A stretch of DNA of 20,881 nucleotides. It comes from FEN-1219 sp035644475. Lineage in GTDB: Bacteria > Pseudomonadota > Gammaproteobacteria > Steroidobacterales > Rariloculaceae. The DNA is taken from contig DASQOL010000137.1 in the NCBI GenBank assembly GCA_035644475.1, forward strand, positions 1-20,881, given 5' to 3'. The position numbers were made by a program, and so were the translations under genes. Positions 1-7,031 of the stretch are shown here, one piece after another; positions within the stretch are counted from its first letter, which is position 1; every line of letters starts with the position of its first letter. The notes under the pieces were generated by a model that saw nothing but the letters and a program-made list of their open reading frames with translations, had not been told where the DNA came from and did no database searches.

Positions 1-478
1 CGGGCTCACGGACAGCTACGCGGATTATTGGGAGCAGAACGTGCGACACGTACGCATCAACCGCGCCCACTGCATCGCGAATCCGGGCAAGTTCGCGGGC
101 TACGGCGAGCTTTGCTGGGGGCTCACGGCCAGTGACGACCCGGAGGGATATTCCGCGCACGCTCCCGACAACGACAACGGCACGATCAGCCCCACCGCGG
201 CGCTCGCGAGCTTGCCGTACGCGCCCGCCGAGGTCATGCCGGTGCTCCGGCATTTCCTGACGCGGCACGGCAAGCGTCTATGGCGCGAGCTCGGCTTCGT
301 CGACGCGTTCAACGAAGCCCAAGGCTGGTACGCCGACACCTTTCTCGCGATCGACCAGGGCCCGATCGTGGTGATGATCGAGAACCACCGCACGGCGCTC
401 TTATGGAAGCTGTTCATGGCGGTGCCGGAGGTGCGTGCCGGGCTCCGCCGGCTCGGTTTCTCGAGCCCGCGCTTGTAG
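1..478 (+). CDS. Glycoamylase-domain protein (PF10091 type), C-terminal part only
   Basis: The reading frame is open from base 2 to the TAG at 476-478, so the gene starts outside the window. The visible ~158 residues contain hallmarks of the C-terminal end of the glycoamylase-like (alpha/alpha toroid) domain: HCIANPGKF, GYGELCWGLTASD, a proline/alanine-rich APDNDNGTISPTAALASLPY stretch, LGFVDAFNE and DQGPIVVMIENHRT, followed by the usual short tail after LLWKLFM. Proteins with this domain act on glucans and are often periplasmic or attached to large glycosyltransferases of cyclic beta-glucan metabolism. Which kind this is cannot be told without the N-terminus. A GTG at 41 is in frame but lies inside the conserved domain and is not a start. 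About 190 bp separate it from the next gene, and no clear terminator hairpin is visible there. Family assignment is from recognised motifs; substrate is unknown. Confidence 0.85.
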   Translation, partial: GLTDSYADYWEQNVRHVRINRAHCIANPGKFAGYGELCWGLTASDDPEGYSAHAPDNDNGTISPTAALASLPYAPAEVMPVLRHFLTRHGKRLWRELGFVDAFNEAQGWYADTFLAIDQGPIVVMIENHRTALLWKLFMAVPEVRAGLRRLGFSSPRL

Positions 479-667
479 TCGGCAGGCCTTTCCGGCGATG
501 CGCCGTAGTGCTGGCGCGCGCGTCGGCTCCGGGAGGCGGCCAAGGCACGCTCCGAGACCGATTTGTCACTGCGCGCCGACTTACTTGCTACCGCTCCGCC
601 GCTACTCTGCCTTCCACCGACGGAATGGATACCGAGCTCGCGCGGCCGTGCCGCCGACGCAACTTAA

Positions 668-1387
668 GTGGCCCACGATGACGCCAAGCCAGTGCTCGTC
701 GCGGACGACGACGCCGAGCTGCTCGCCTTGATCGGCTTCGCGCTCCGCCATGCCGGCTTCGACGTCGTCGGAGTGGGCAACGGCGCGCTTGCCATCGAGA
801 CGCTCGAACGCAGCTCGTTCGCGCTCGCGATCCTCGACATCAACATGCCGGGCGCCGACGGCTTCGCCGTCTGCGAGCGACTGCGGGCGCGGGGCCCGAC
901 GCCCGTGATCGTTTTGAGCGCCCGCAGGGAGGAGTCCGACATCCTGCGCGCGCTCGAGCTCGGCGCGGACGACTACGTCGTGAAGCCCTTCAGTCCGCGC
1001 ACGCTGATCGCGCGAGTCCACGCGCTGCTGCGGCGCACTCAGGCGGCGGAGCGAACGATCGTGACCGCCGGCGCGACGACGCTCGACGTCGAGCAACGCT
1101 CGCTGCGTGCGGCCGAGGTCCGCTTGCCCCTCACGCCGCTCGAGACCGTCGTGCTGCGCGCGCTGCTGCGGGCGCCCGGCAGGGTCGTGAGCAACGAGCG
1201 GCTTGCGGCGGAGGCGTGGGGACGCGCCGGCGCCGACGAGCGGCACGCGTTGAAGCAGGTGGTCTACCGCTTGCGGCGCAAGCTCGACGCGCAACCGGCG
1301 CTCGCGGGCGCGCTCGAGACCACCCGTGGCGCCGGCTATCGCTGGCTCGGCGACGACGCGAGAGCCGGCGCGCGCTCCGACGCCTAG
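668..1387 (+). CDS. OmpR/PhoB-family response regulator (orphan)
   Basis: This is a 239-residue two-domain response regulator. The receiver domain (about 8-120) has the acidic cluster D13-D15, the phospho-acceptor D57 in ILDINMP, S84 in VIVLSAR and the invariant K106 in DDYVVKPF. The C-terminal part (about 135-232) is an OmpR-type winged helix ending in the typical RTTRGAGYRWL-like beta-hairpin (here ETTRGAGYRWLG). The start is GTG 668, the first possible start after an in-frame TAA at 665-667; no good Shine-Dalgarno precedes it, so GTG 691 is an alternative. No histidine kinase lies beside it. OmpR/PhoB proteins typically bind direct repeats with an 11-bp period. Arrays of exactly that geometry (GGTCAC every 11 bp) occur 90-190 bp downstream of its stop codon and again near 8.5 kb, so they are reasonable candidate targets. 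That link is inference. Confidence 0.93.
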   Translation: MAHDDAKPVLVADDDAELLALIGFALRHAGFDVVGVGNGALAIETLERSSFALAILDINMPGADGFAVCERLRARGPTPVIVLSARREESDILRALELGADDYVVKPFSPRTLIARVHALLRRTQAAERTIVTAGATTLDVEQRSLRAAEVRLPLTPLETVVLRALLRAPGRVVSNERLAAEAWGRAGADERHALKQVVYRLRRKLDAQPALAGALETTRGAGYRWLGDDARAGARSDA

Positions 1388-1478
1388 GCTGCTCCTTTCT
1401 CATCACGCGAAGCTTGCGCGATCTTTGCGCAAAATCGCCGCGCTCATGCCGCACGCCGCCGCACGCGTCCGCTCGTGC

Positions 1479-1495
1479 GGTCACGCCACGGTGAC
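1479..1495 (+). promoter_or_regulatory. Candidate regulator site: two hexamers at 11-bp spacing
   Basis: GGTCAC at 1479-1484 is followed exactly 11 bp later by GGTGAC at 1490-1495 (5 of 6 identical). It lies 64 bp, about six helical turns, upstream of the stronger array at 1543-1575. Confidence 0.4.
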
Positions 1496-1542
1496 TTTCG
1501 CGCGCGCGTCGCGTGCGAAACGAGCGTGCAACTTCTCAAACC

Positions 1543-1575
1543 GGTCGCGGCGCGGTCACGGCGCGGTCACATAGC
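1543..1575 (+). promoter_or_regulatory. Candidate regulator site: three tandem 11-bp repeats
   Basis: Three consecutive 11-mers begin GGTCGC (1543), GGTCAC (1554) and GGTCAC (1565). The first two 11-mers differ at a single base. Direct repeats with an 11-bp period are the normal binding geometry of OmpR/PhoB-family regulators, and such a regulator is encoded just upstream. The same GGTCAC-N5-GGTCAC unit recurs at 8526-8542. The regulator assignment is inferred. Confidence 0.5.
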
Positions 1576-1591
1576 GCAACGCTTCGTTGCG
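1575..1591. repeat. Perfect 7-bp inverted repeat (hairpin, 3-nt loop)
   Basis: CGCAACG at 1575-1581 is mirrored by CGTTGCG at 1585-1591 around a CTT loop. It directly follows the GGTCAC array and has no U-tract, so it is more likely an operator or 5'-UTR structure than a terminator. Confidence 0.4.
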
Positions 1592-1698
1592 ATAACGAAA
1601 AACGATTTCGCCGCCTCGGCGCGCGCCGGTAGATTCGCCGCCACATCGATCGAAGCACGGAGCCGCGCGATGTTCGCGCCGGCCGTTCGAGCTTCGAA

Positions 1699-1704
1699 GG
1701 GAGG
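1699..1704 (+). promoter_or_regulatory. Ribosome binding site deciding a TTG start
   Basis: GGGAGG lies 4 nt upstream of TTG 1709. It favours this start over ATG 1670, because the TTG start leaves a clean signal peptide beginning M-K-R. Confidence 0.6.
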
Positions 1705-1708
1705 CAAC

Positions 1709-2149
1709 TTGAAGAGACCATTCGTCACTGCAACACTCGCCGCGACGCTCGCGCTCGCCGCGATCCCCACGGTCGCGCTCGCGCAAACGGCGGCGGCGCA
1801 ACGTTCGCCGTCCCAGGCGCGCGTATTGACCCGCGCCGAGCTCGACGCGTTGCTCGCGAAGCCCGCCGAAGTCTTGCTCATCGACGTGCGCCGCCCCGAC
1901 GAGCTCGCGTCGATCGGGGGTTTCCCGGCGTACCTGAGCATCCAAGCCGCGGACCTCGAGAACAACCTCGGCGCGATTCCGCGCGACCGTACGCTCGTGA
2001 TCGTGTCGAATCACGCGGGCCGCGCGGGGCGCGCCGCCGATCTCTTGAAGAGTCGCGGCTTCAAGGTCGCGGGCGCGGTCGGCGCCCAGGACTACGAGCA
2101 ACAAGGCGGCACTCTCGTGAAGCCGCGCCCGCCCGAGCGCGCGCCATGA
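1709..2149 (+). CDS. Exported rhodanese-like protein lacking the catalytic cysteine
   Basis: With the TTG 1709 start this is a 146-residue protein. A Sec signal peptide (MKRPF, hydrophobic core, cleavage near VALA|Q at 25-26) is followed by a single rhodanese-like domain: LTRAELDALLA, LLIDVRRPDEL at about 56-67, and VIVSNHAGRAGRAADLLKSRGF at 97-118. The loop that normally reads C-x-x-G-x-R here reads S100-N-H-A-G-R, and the protein has no cysteine at all. Sulfurtransferase chemistry is therefore not expected; a binding or scaffold role in the periplasm is more likely. The alternative start ATG 1670 is in frame but would bury the signal peptide behind 13 extra residues. The stop overlaps the first possible ATG of the TonB receptor (ATGA at 2146-2149), so the genes are co-transcribed and probably translationally coupled. 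Confidence 0.75.
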   Translation: MKRPFVTATLAATLALAAIPTVALAQTAAAQRSPSQARVLTRAELDALLAKPAEVLLIDVRRPDELASIGGFPAYLSIQAADLENNLGAIPRDRTLVIVSNHAGRAGRAADLLKSRGFKVAGAVGAQDYEQQGGTLVKPRPPERAP

Positions 2150-2153
2150 GCGC

Positions 2154-2160
2154 GAGAGGA
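2154..2160 (+). promoter_or_regulatory. Ribosome binding site of the TonB receptor gene
   Basis: GAGAGGA ends 6 nt before ATG 2167. It supports 2167 rather than the overlapping ATG at 2146 as the start of the receptor. Confidence 0.55.
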
Positions 2161-2166
2161 ACCGTC

Positions 2167-4662
2167 ATGAGCACCTTCGCGCAGCTTTCCTTGCCCACGT
2201 GGCGCTCGAGCTCCGCGCTCATCGCGCTGCTCGCAATCGCCTCGGCCGCCACGCGCGCGGCCGCGGAGGACGGCGCGGCGAACGACGAGACGCTTGCGGC
2301 AGCCGCGCTGGACGAGGTCGTCGTCACGGCGCGCCATCGCCTCGAGTCCGCCCAAGACGTGCCGCTCGCGATCTCGGTGATCGGCGGCCCCACGCTCGAG
2401 CGCGACGACATCAAGTCGGTCTGGGACGTCGTGGAGAAGGCGCCGAACATCCAGACCGTGGGCGACAACGCGCGCAAGGTCAGCATCTCGATCCGCGGCA
2501 TCGGCAGAAACGGCGCCAACGACTCGGCCGAAGGCAGCGTCAGCACCATCGTGGACGGCGTATCGCTCTACTACGCCGGCCAGGCGTGGGCCGACTACGT
2601 GGATCTCGACCGCATCGAGGTGCTGCGCGGGCCGCAAGGCACGCTGCTCGGCAAGAACTCGACGCTCGGCGCCGTGAACATCGTGACGCGCGCGCCGAGC
2701 TTCGAGCCCGAGTCGTCGTACCAGATCGAGATCGGCGACCGCAAGACGCTCCAGGGCCGGTTCTCGTCCACGGGCGCGATCGTCGAGGACCGGCTCGCGT
2801 TTCGCGGCTCGTTCGTGGTCGATCGCGCGAACGGCTTGTACGAGAACACGTATCAAACCGGCGAGTCGTGGAACGAGAAGAACCGGCTCGGCGGCCGCGT
2901 GCAATTTCTGTTGACACCGTCGGACCGCATCACGAATCGCACCATCGTCGATTATCTCCGCTCGGAGGAGCGCGTGAATCTGTCGTTTCCGCTCTCCGAC
3001 GGCCCGGCGGCGTTCGCCGACGGCACGCCGCGGACCAGCACCTATCTCACGCTGCTCCGCAACCGCCGCTACTTCGACAACGCCGACGGCACGCCGTACC
3101 AGCCCGTGCTCGGCACGCGCGAGTTCGAGAACGCCGAGGCGCGGCCGCAGCAGACCAACCAGCACGGCATCTCCGACCAGCTCGATTGGACGCTCGGCAA
3201 CGGCTCCACGCTCACGTCGATCACCGCGTACCGGCACCAGAACTTCGACATCAAGAACGGCGGCCAGACCAAGTTCTACATCGGGAACGGCGGGCAGCAG
3301 CTCTGGAACGAGCAACTGTCGGAGGAGCTGCGCTTTAGCTCCCCGGTGCGAGAGAAGCTCGACTACCAAGTGGGCCTCTATTACTTGGACGCGCGCGTGT
3401 ACAGCGATGACCCGACCTACTTCGGCGAGGACGCTGGCGCCTGGTACGCCAACGACCGCCAATACGACCTGCTGTACAACGGCGTCGGCGCCGGCGGCGC
3501 GGGCGTCACGCTCGCGCCCGGCGTCGGTCGCGAGCTGCTGCGCGACTCGCTCAAGGGCATGTACCAATCGTCGGTCACCGACGCACAGCTTACGAGCTTC
3601 GCGGTGTTCGGCCAGCTGAACTGGCACCTGACCGACGCGTTCACGCTCACGTTCGGCGCGCGCGACACGCTGGAGGACAAGACCAACCGCATTCGCCAGG
3701 AGCTCGACCGCGACGGCAAGACTCTGACGGCAGCCAACTACCCCGGAGCCACGCCGCAGCAGCTCGCGGCCGCGCAGGCGATCCGCGCCAACCGCATCGA
3801 CGATCCCTACGACTGGATCGACGGCGAGCCGATCGACGAGGACACGGTGTCGTGGCTCGTGAGCCCCACCTACCACATCAACGATCGCGTGATGCTGTAC
3901 GCCTCGGCCGCACAAGGCGTGAAATCCGGCTTCATCTATTTCCCGAGCGGCTTCGGGCCCGGCGACGTGTCGACGACGATCGCGCCCGAGGAGTCGCTCG
4001 ACTTCGAGCTCGGCATCAAGAGCCGCCTCGCGAATCGGCGGCTGCTCTTGAACGCCAACCTCTATCGCACCGAGGTCCAGGACTACCAGACCTCGGTCGC
4101 GTACGTGGATCCGCGCGACGAAACCACCGTGCTCACGCGCTGGGAAAACGCCGACGGCGTCACCGCGCAGGGCGTGGAGTACGATCTGAGCTACGGCTTC
4201 GACCGCGTCGGCCTCACGTTGACGCTGAACGGCTCGTACAACCTCGCCGAGTTCGAGACGTACTTCACCACTTGCCCCGACCTGCCGCCGCCGGCGCGGC
4301 TCTGCGACTTGAGCGGCAAGCAAGTGCACGGCGCGCCGAAGCGCCAGATCAACGCCGGCGTCGACTACGAGTTTCCGCTCGCGGGCACGCACGGCCGCGT
4401 CTGGATTAACAGCAGCTACCGGTCGGGCACGTATCTCTCGGCGAGCCAATCGCCGTACACGTATCAACCCGCGTACAACGTCGTGAGCGGCGGCGTCGCC
4501 GTCACCACGCGCAACGAAAAATACGAGATCGCGCTCGTCGGGCGGAACCTCACGAACGAGGACTACGCGATCACACGCAACACCTACGGCAACACGAGCG
4601 CGGTCTCGTGGATCGAGGGCGAGGACCGCTACCTCGGTTTGCGTTTCCGCGGACGGCTGTAG
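2167..4662 (+). CDS. TonB-dependent outer-membrane receptor
   Basis: This is an 831-residue TonB-dependent receptor. It has an N-terminal signal peptide (cleavage near RAAA|ED, 30-34) and a TonB-box-like LDEVVVTARH at 48-57. A plug domain follows (about 60-180: VPLAISVIGG, IRGIGRNG, VDGVSLYYAGQ, VLRGPQGTLLGKNSTLGAVNIVT). The long beta-barrel ends in NLTNEDYAITRN...GLRFRGRL. Two cysteines near residues 700-710 (TTCPDLPPPARLCDL) probably close an extracellular loop. Such receptors import scarce or bulky ligands across the outer membrane using TonB energy. The ligand is not identifiable; the sequence resembles the receptors many gammaproteobacteria carry next to DUF6152 genes rather than a clear siderophore or B12 receptor. 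The alternative start at 2146 adds seven residues. The 37-bp gap to the next gene suggests one operon. Confidence 0.95.
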   Translation: MSTFAQLSLPTWRSSSALIALLAIASAATRAAAEDGAANDETLAAAALDEVVVTARHRLESAQDVPLAISVIGGPTLERDDIKSVWDVVEKAPNIQTVGDNARKVSISIRGIGRNGANDSAEGSVSTIVDGVSLYYAGQAWADYVDLDRIEVLRGPQGTLLGKNSTLGAVNIVTRAPSFEPESSYQIEIGDRKTLQGRFSSTGAIVEDRLAFRGSFVVDRANGLYENTYQTGESWNEKNRLGGRVQFLLTPSDRITNRTIVDYLRSEERVNLSFPLSDGPAAFADGTPRTSTYLTLLRNRRYFDNADGTPYQPVLGTREFENAEARPQQTNQHGISDQLDWTLGNGSTLTSITAYRHQNFDIKNGGQTKFYIGNGGQQLWNEQLSEELRFSSPVREKLDYQVGLYYLDARVYSDDPTYFGEDAGAWYANDRQYDLLYNGVGAGGAGVTLAPGVGRELLRDSLKGMYQSSVTDAQLTSFAVFGQLNWHLTDAFTLTFGARDTLEDKTNRIRQELDRDGKTLTAANYPGATPQQLAAAQAIRANRIDDPYDWIDGEPIDEDTVSWLVSPTYHINDRVMLYASAAQGVKSGFIYFPSGFGPGDVSTTIAPEESLDFELGIKSRLANRRLLLNANLYRTEVQDYQTSVAYVDPRDETTVLTRWENADGVTAQGVEYDLSYGFDRVGLTLTLNGSYNLAEFETYFTTCPDLPPPARLCDLSGKQVHGAPKRQINAGVDYEFPLAGTHGRVWINSSYRSGTYLSASQSPYTYQPAYNVVSGGVAVTTRNEKYEIALVGRNLTNEDYAITRNTYGNTSAVSWIEGEDRYLGLRFRGRL

Positions 4663-4699
4663 CCCGCCCGCTCGATTACCCATCAATCGGAGACAAGCC

Positions 4700-5197
4700 A
4701 TGTGGACTTCCTCGCATCTCTCGGCGCATCGATCCGCGAACGCGCTCTCGGCGGCGCTGCTCGCCGCGCTGCTCGCAGCCGCGATTCCGGCCGCGGCGCA
4801 TCACGCGTTCTCCGCGGAGTTCGACGCCGGCCGCCCGCTCGAGCTCGACGGCACGGTGACCAAGGTCAAGTGGGTCAATCCGCACAGCTGGCTGTACTTC
4901 GACGTCGTCGACGCGAACGGCGCCGTCACGAACTGGGGTGTGGAGTTCGGCACGCCGAACGGGCTCGCACGCCTCGGCCTCACGAAGGCCGACGTGGCCG
5001 CGGGCACGCCGGTGCACATTCGCGGCTACCGGTCGAAGAACGGCGGCACGTTCGGCTACTCGGTGAGCGTGACGCTCGCCGACGGCCGCACGTTCCAGAC
5101 GGGCGGCGCGCAGGACGCGCCGGCCGCCGCGCAAACGTCGTCGGCTCGCGGGGCCGGCATCGCGGAGCCCGCGGCGCTCGCCGCAGGCTCGCGCTGA
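4700..5197 (+). CDS. DUF6152-family exported protein
   Basis: This 165-residue protein is preceded by GGAGA six bases before ATG 4700. A signal peptide (hydrophobic core about 15-30) predicts cleavage at PAAA|HH, residues 33/34, so the mature protein would begin His-His. The rest carries the family pattern: HHAFSAEFDAGRPLELDG, VTKVKWVNPHSWLYFDV, TNWGVEFGTPNGLARLGLT, then a beta-rich section GTPVHIRGYRSKNGG. The C-terminal ~30 residues are Ala-rich and probably disordered. The family is common beside TonB receptors and has no established function. The compact OB-like beta pattern and exposed N-terminal histidines hint at ligand or metal binding (inference). It is followed after 13 bp by the next gene. 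Confidence 0.85.
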   Translation: MWTSSHLSAHRSANALSAALLAALLAAAIPAAAHHAFSAEFDAGRPLELDGTVTKVKWVNPHSWLYFDVVDANGAVTNWGVEFGTPNGLARLGLTKADVAAGTPVHIRGYRSKNGGTFGYSVSVTLADGRTFQTGGAQDAPAAAQTSSARGAGIAEPAALAAGSR

Positions 5198-5210
5198 GCG
5201 AGCGCGCGCC

Positions 5211-5981
5211 ATGCACCGCACGGCCACCGTGTTGCTCGCCTCGCTGCTCGCCGCCTCTGCGCTCGCCGCCGGCGCGGACGACCCCAAGATCCCGCGCCTG
5301 GCGGGCGGCAAGCCGGACTTCTCCGGCATCTGGCAAACGACGAGCGCGGCCGACTACGACCTCGAGCCGCACGCGGCGCGCAAGGACGCGCCGCCCGGCC
5401 GCGGCATCGTCGCCGGCGACGCGATTCCGTACCTGCCCGCGGCGCTCGAACGGCGCCGGCGGAACTTCGATGCGCGGCTCGCGGCGGACCCGCGGCTCAA
5501 GTGCTGGACGCTCGGTACGCCGCGCGGCATCTACTATCCCGAGCCGTTCCAGGCGTTGCAGCGCGATCGCGACCTCACGCTCGTGTTCCAGTTCGGCAAC
5601 TCGGTGCGCACTATCCACACGGACGGCACGCGCCATCCCGCCCCCGGCGATAGCGAGCTCTGGCTCGGCGACTCGCGCGGCCATTGGGAAGACGACACGC
5701 TCGTCGTCGACGTCACCGACTTCAACGACGAGACGTGGCTCGATCGCGCCGGGAACTTCCACGGCCCGAAGCTGCACGTCGTCGAGCGTTGGACGCTCAT
5801 CGACGCGAACACGATCGAGTACACGGCGACGCTCGAGGACCCGGACGTCTACAGCCGCCCATGGATCCTCGGCGTGATCCTCCATCGCCACCGCGAGAAG
5901 GACTTCCAGCTCATCGAGGACTACTGCTACACGCTCGACTACGACGACTACTACCCCGTGCCGAAGGAGCCGCGCCCATGA
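5211..5981 (+). CDS. Exported protein of the 'PDFSGIW' family, function unknown
   Basis: This 256-residue protein has a signal peptide (MHRTATVLLASLLAASALAAGA). The mature part starts with KPDFSGIWQ (34-42), a motif that opens many secreted proteins of Acidobacteria and Gammaproteobacteria. The C-terminal half has the conserved block DSRGHWEDDTLVVDVTDFND, then HVVERWTLID, YTATLEDPDVYSRPW and an acidic tail. The beta-strand-rich pattern suggests a lipocalin-like or sandwich fold, but no enzymatic motif is recognised. It shares the DSRG-W-(5)-TLVVDV and HVVER/HIVER blocks with the next gene, so the two are paralogues. Its stop overlaps the next start (ATGA at 5978-5981), indicating co-translation. 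Its location behind a TonB receptor and a DUF6152 protein suggests periplasmic handling of the imported compound. Confidence 0.8.
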   Translation: MHRTATVLLASLLAASALAAGADDPKIPRLAGGKPDFSGIWQTTSAADYDLEPHAARKDAPPGRGIVAGDAIPYLPAALERRRRNFDARLAADPRLKCWTLGTPRGIYYPEPFQALQRDRDLTLVFQFGNSVRTIHTDGTRHPAPGDSELWLGDSRGHWEDDTLVVDVTDFNDETWLDRAGNFHGPKLHVVERWTLIDANTIEYTATLEDPDVYSRPWILGVILHRHREKDFQLIEDYCYTLDYDDYYPVPKEPRP

Positions 5982-6940
5982 CGACTTCCCCACTCTTTCG
6001 CTCCGCACTGGCGGTGCTGGTCGCGGCGGCGCTCGCACCCGCGCTCGCCGCCGCGCAGGACGGCGGCGGTGGACGCCGCGAGCGCACGGTGCCGTCGATC
6101 GCGTCGGGCGATTGGACCGGCCCGCGCCTCGCGGATGGCCAGCCCGACGTCCAGGGGTTCTGGTCGAACACGATCGGCAACCACGGCAACTGGACCGACC
6201 CGCAAGGCGGCATTCCCGGCGACCCGGCGCGGCCAAACGGGCCGTCGGGGCCCCGCGAGGCGCGCGCGCCGAGCCGCGTGAGCGACCCCGCCGACGGACA
6301 GGTTCCGTTCCAACCGTGGGCGCGCGCGAAGCAGCAGGAATTCCTCGCGCACTTCCACAACCCCACGGAGCCCGAGTACATCGAGCCGCTGGCGCGCTGC
6401 GCGCCCGGCGGCGTACCGAAATCGCTGCTCTGGCACGGCTACGAGATCCGCCAGTATCCCGGCTACGTGCTGTTCCTATTCGACTCGGGCACACGGATCG
6501 TGCATCTCGGCGGCAAACCGCATTTGCCGGCTACGATCAAGCTTTGGAACGCCGACTCGCGCGGCCGGTGGGAGGGCAACACGCTGGTCGTCGACGTCGC
6601 CAACAACAACGGCAAAGCGCGCTTCGCGCGCACCGGCGAGTTCGCGAGCGAGCACGTGCACATCGTGGAGCGCTACGTGTTCGACTCGTCCGGCGAGCGC
6701 TACAACTACGTCGCCACGCTCACCGATCCCGGCGTCTACACGCGGCCGTGGACCGCCACGATTCCCGCGCGCCGCTACACCGAGCGCGACGAGCCCGACG
6801 GCTGGAACTTCGAGGTCACGCTCGCGAGCCGCGACGGCGGCGCCCCGCTCGCGGAGCATGCCGAGCGGATCTGCGTCGAGAACAACGGCGGCTTCGGCAA
6901 CGTCGCCATGACCGCAGCCGGCGCGCAACCCGCACGCTAG
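5978..6940 (+). CDS. Second exported 'PDFSGIW'-family protein (PDVQGFW variant)
   Basis: With start ATG 5978 (AAGGAG eight bases upstream, ATGA overlap with the previous gene) this is a 320-residue protein. A signal peptide is followed by a Gly/Arg stretch (AQDGGGGRRER). The mature domain opens with GDWTGPRLADGQPDVQGFW (residues 44-62) and includes YEIRQYPGYVLFLFDSGTRIVHLGGKPHLP, DSRGRWEGNTLVVDVANNN and HVHIVERYVF. A longer open frame runs back to 5684, but it is only the shadow of the upstream gene. It is the last gene of the operon. Its TAG at 6938-6940 abuts the inverted repeat, whose first base is the last base of the stop codon. Molecular function is unknown. Confidence 0.8.
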   Translation: MTTSPLFRSALAVLVAAALAPALAAAQDGGGGRRERTVPSIASGDWTGPRLADGQPDVQGFWSNTIGNHGNWTDPQGGIPGDPARPNGPSGPREARAPSRVSDPADGQVPFQPWARAKQQEFLAHFHNPTEPEYIEPLARCAPGGVPKSLLWHGYEIRQYPGYVLFLFDSGTRIVHLGGKPHLPATIKLWNADSRGRWEGNTLVVDVANNNGKARFARTGEFASEHVHIVERYVFDSSGERYNYVATLTDPGVYTRPWTATIPARRYTERDEPDGWNFEVTLASRDGGAPLAEHAERICVENNGGFGNVAMTAAGAQPAR

Positions 6941-7022
6941 AAAATAGGGACATGCTGATTTTTCGGCCACGGTGGTGGAGCACCCACGGGGCTCGCCGAA
7001 AAATCAGCATGTCCCTATTTTC
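6940..7022. repeat. REP/REPIN-like element: perfect 27-bp inverted repeat
   Basis: The left arm at 6940-6966 and right arm at 6996-7022 are exact reverse complements over 27 bp (28 counting the C6967/G6995 pair), separated by about 27-29 bp. The arms contain GGGACATGCTGATTTTTCGG, the style of short repeat that in many gammaproteobacteria is dispersed by RAYT (REP-associated, IS200-like) transposases. Arm composition is far more AT-rich than the neighbourhood. It lies between convergent genes, starts on the upstream stop codon, and ends 9 bp before the next stop. A transcript in either direction would fold into a long stem followed by U-rich sequence, so it probably also works as a bidirectional terminator. 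No transposase is in the window. Confidence 0.85.
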
Positions 7023-7031
7023 CGCGGACTC

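Larger units (their letters stand above)
1388..1708. promoter_or_regulatory. Regulatory region upstream of the rhodanese/TonB receptor operon
   Basis: This 320-bp stretch has no convincing gene. It contains two clusters of GGTCAC-like hexamers phased at 11 bp (listed separately) and a perfect 7-bp hairpin with a 3-nt loop at 1575-1591. The strip at 1571-1610 is clearly richer in A/T than its surroundings. GATAAC at 1591-1596 could serve as a -10 element, placing the last GGTCAC half-site about where a -35 would be, as in PhoB-type activated promoters. The promoter position is a guess; the repeats are seen directly. Confidence 0.5.

Noticed and set aside
2092..4701. 869-codon open frame on the minus strand opposite the TonB receptor
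   Set aside because: It mirrors a well-supported receptor gene. The translation is Arg/Val/Ala/Glu-rich with no recognisable domain, the usual antisense shadow in GC-rich DNA.
4702..5877. 391-codon plus-strand frame over the DUF6152 and first PDFSGIW genes
   Set aside because: Arg/Ala-rich translation out of frame with two genes that show signal peptides and conserved motifs.
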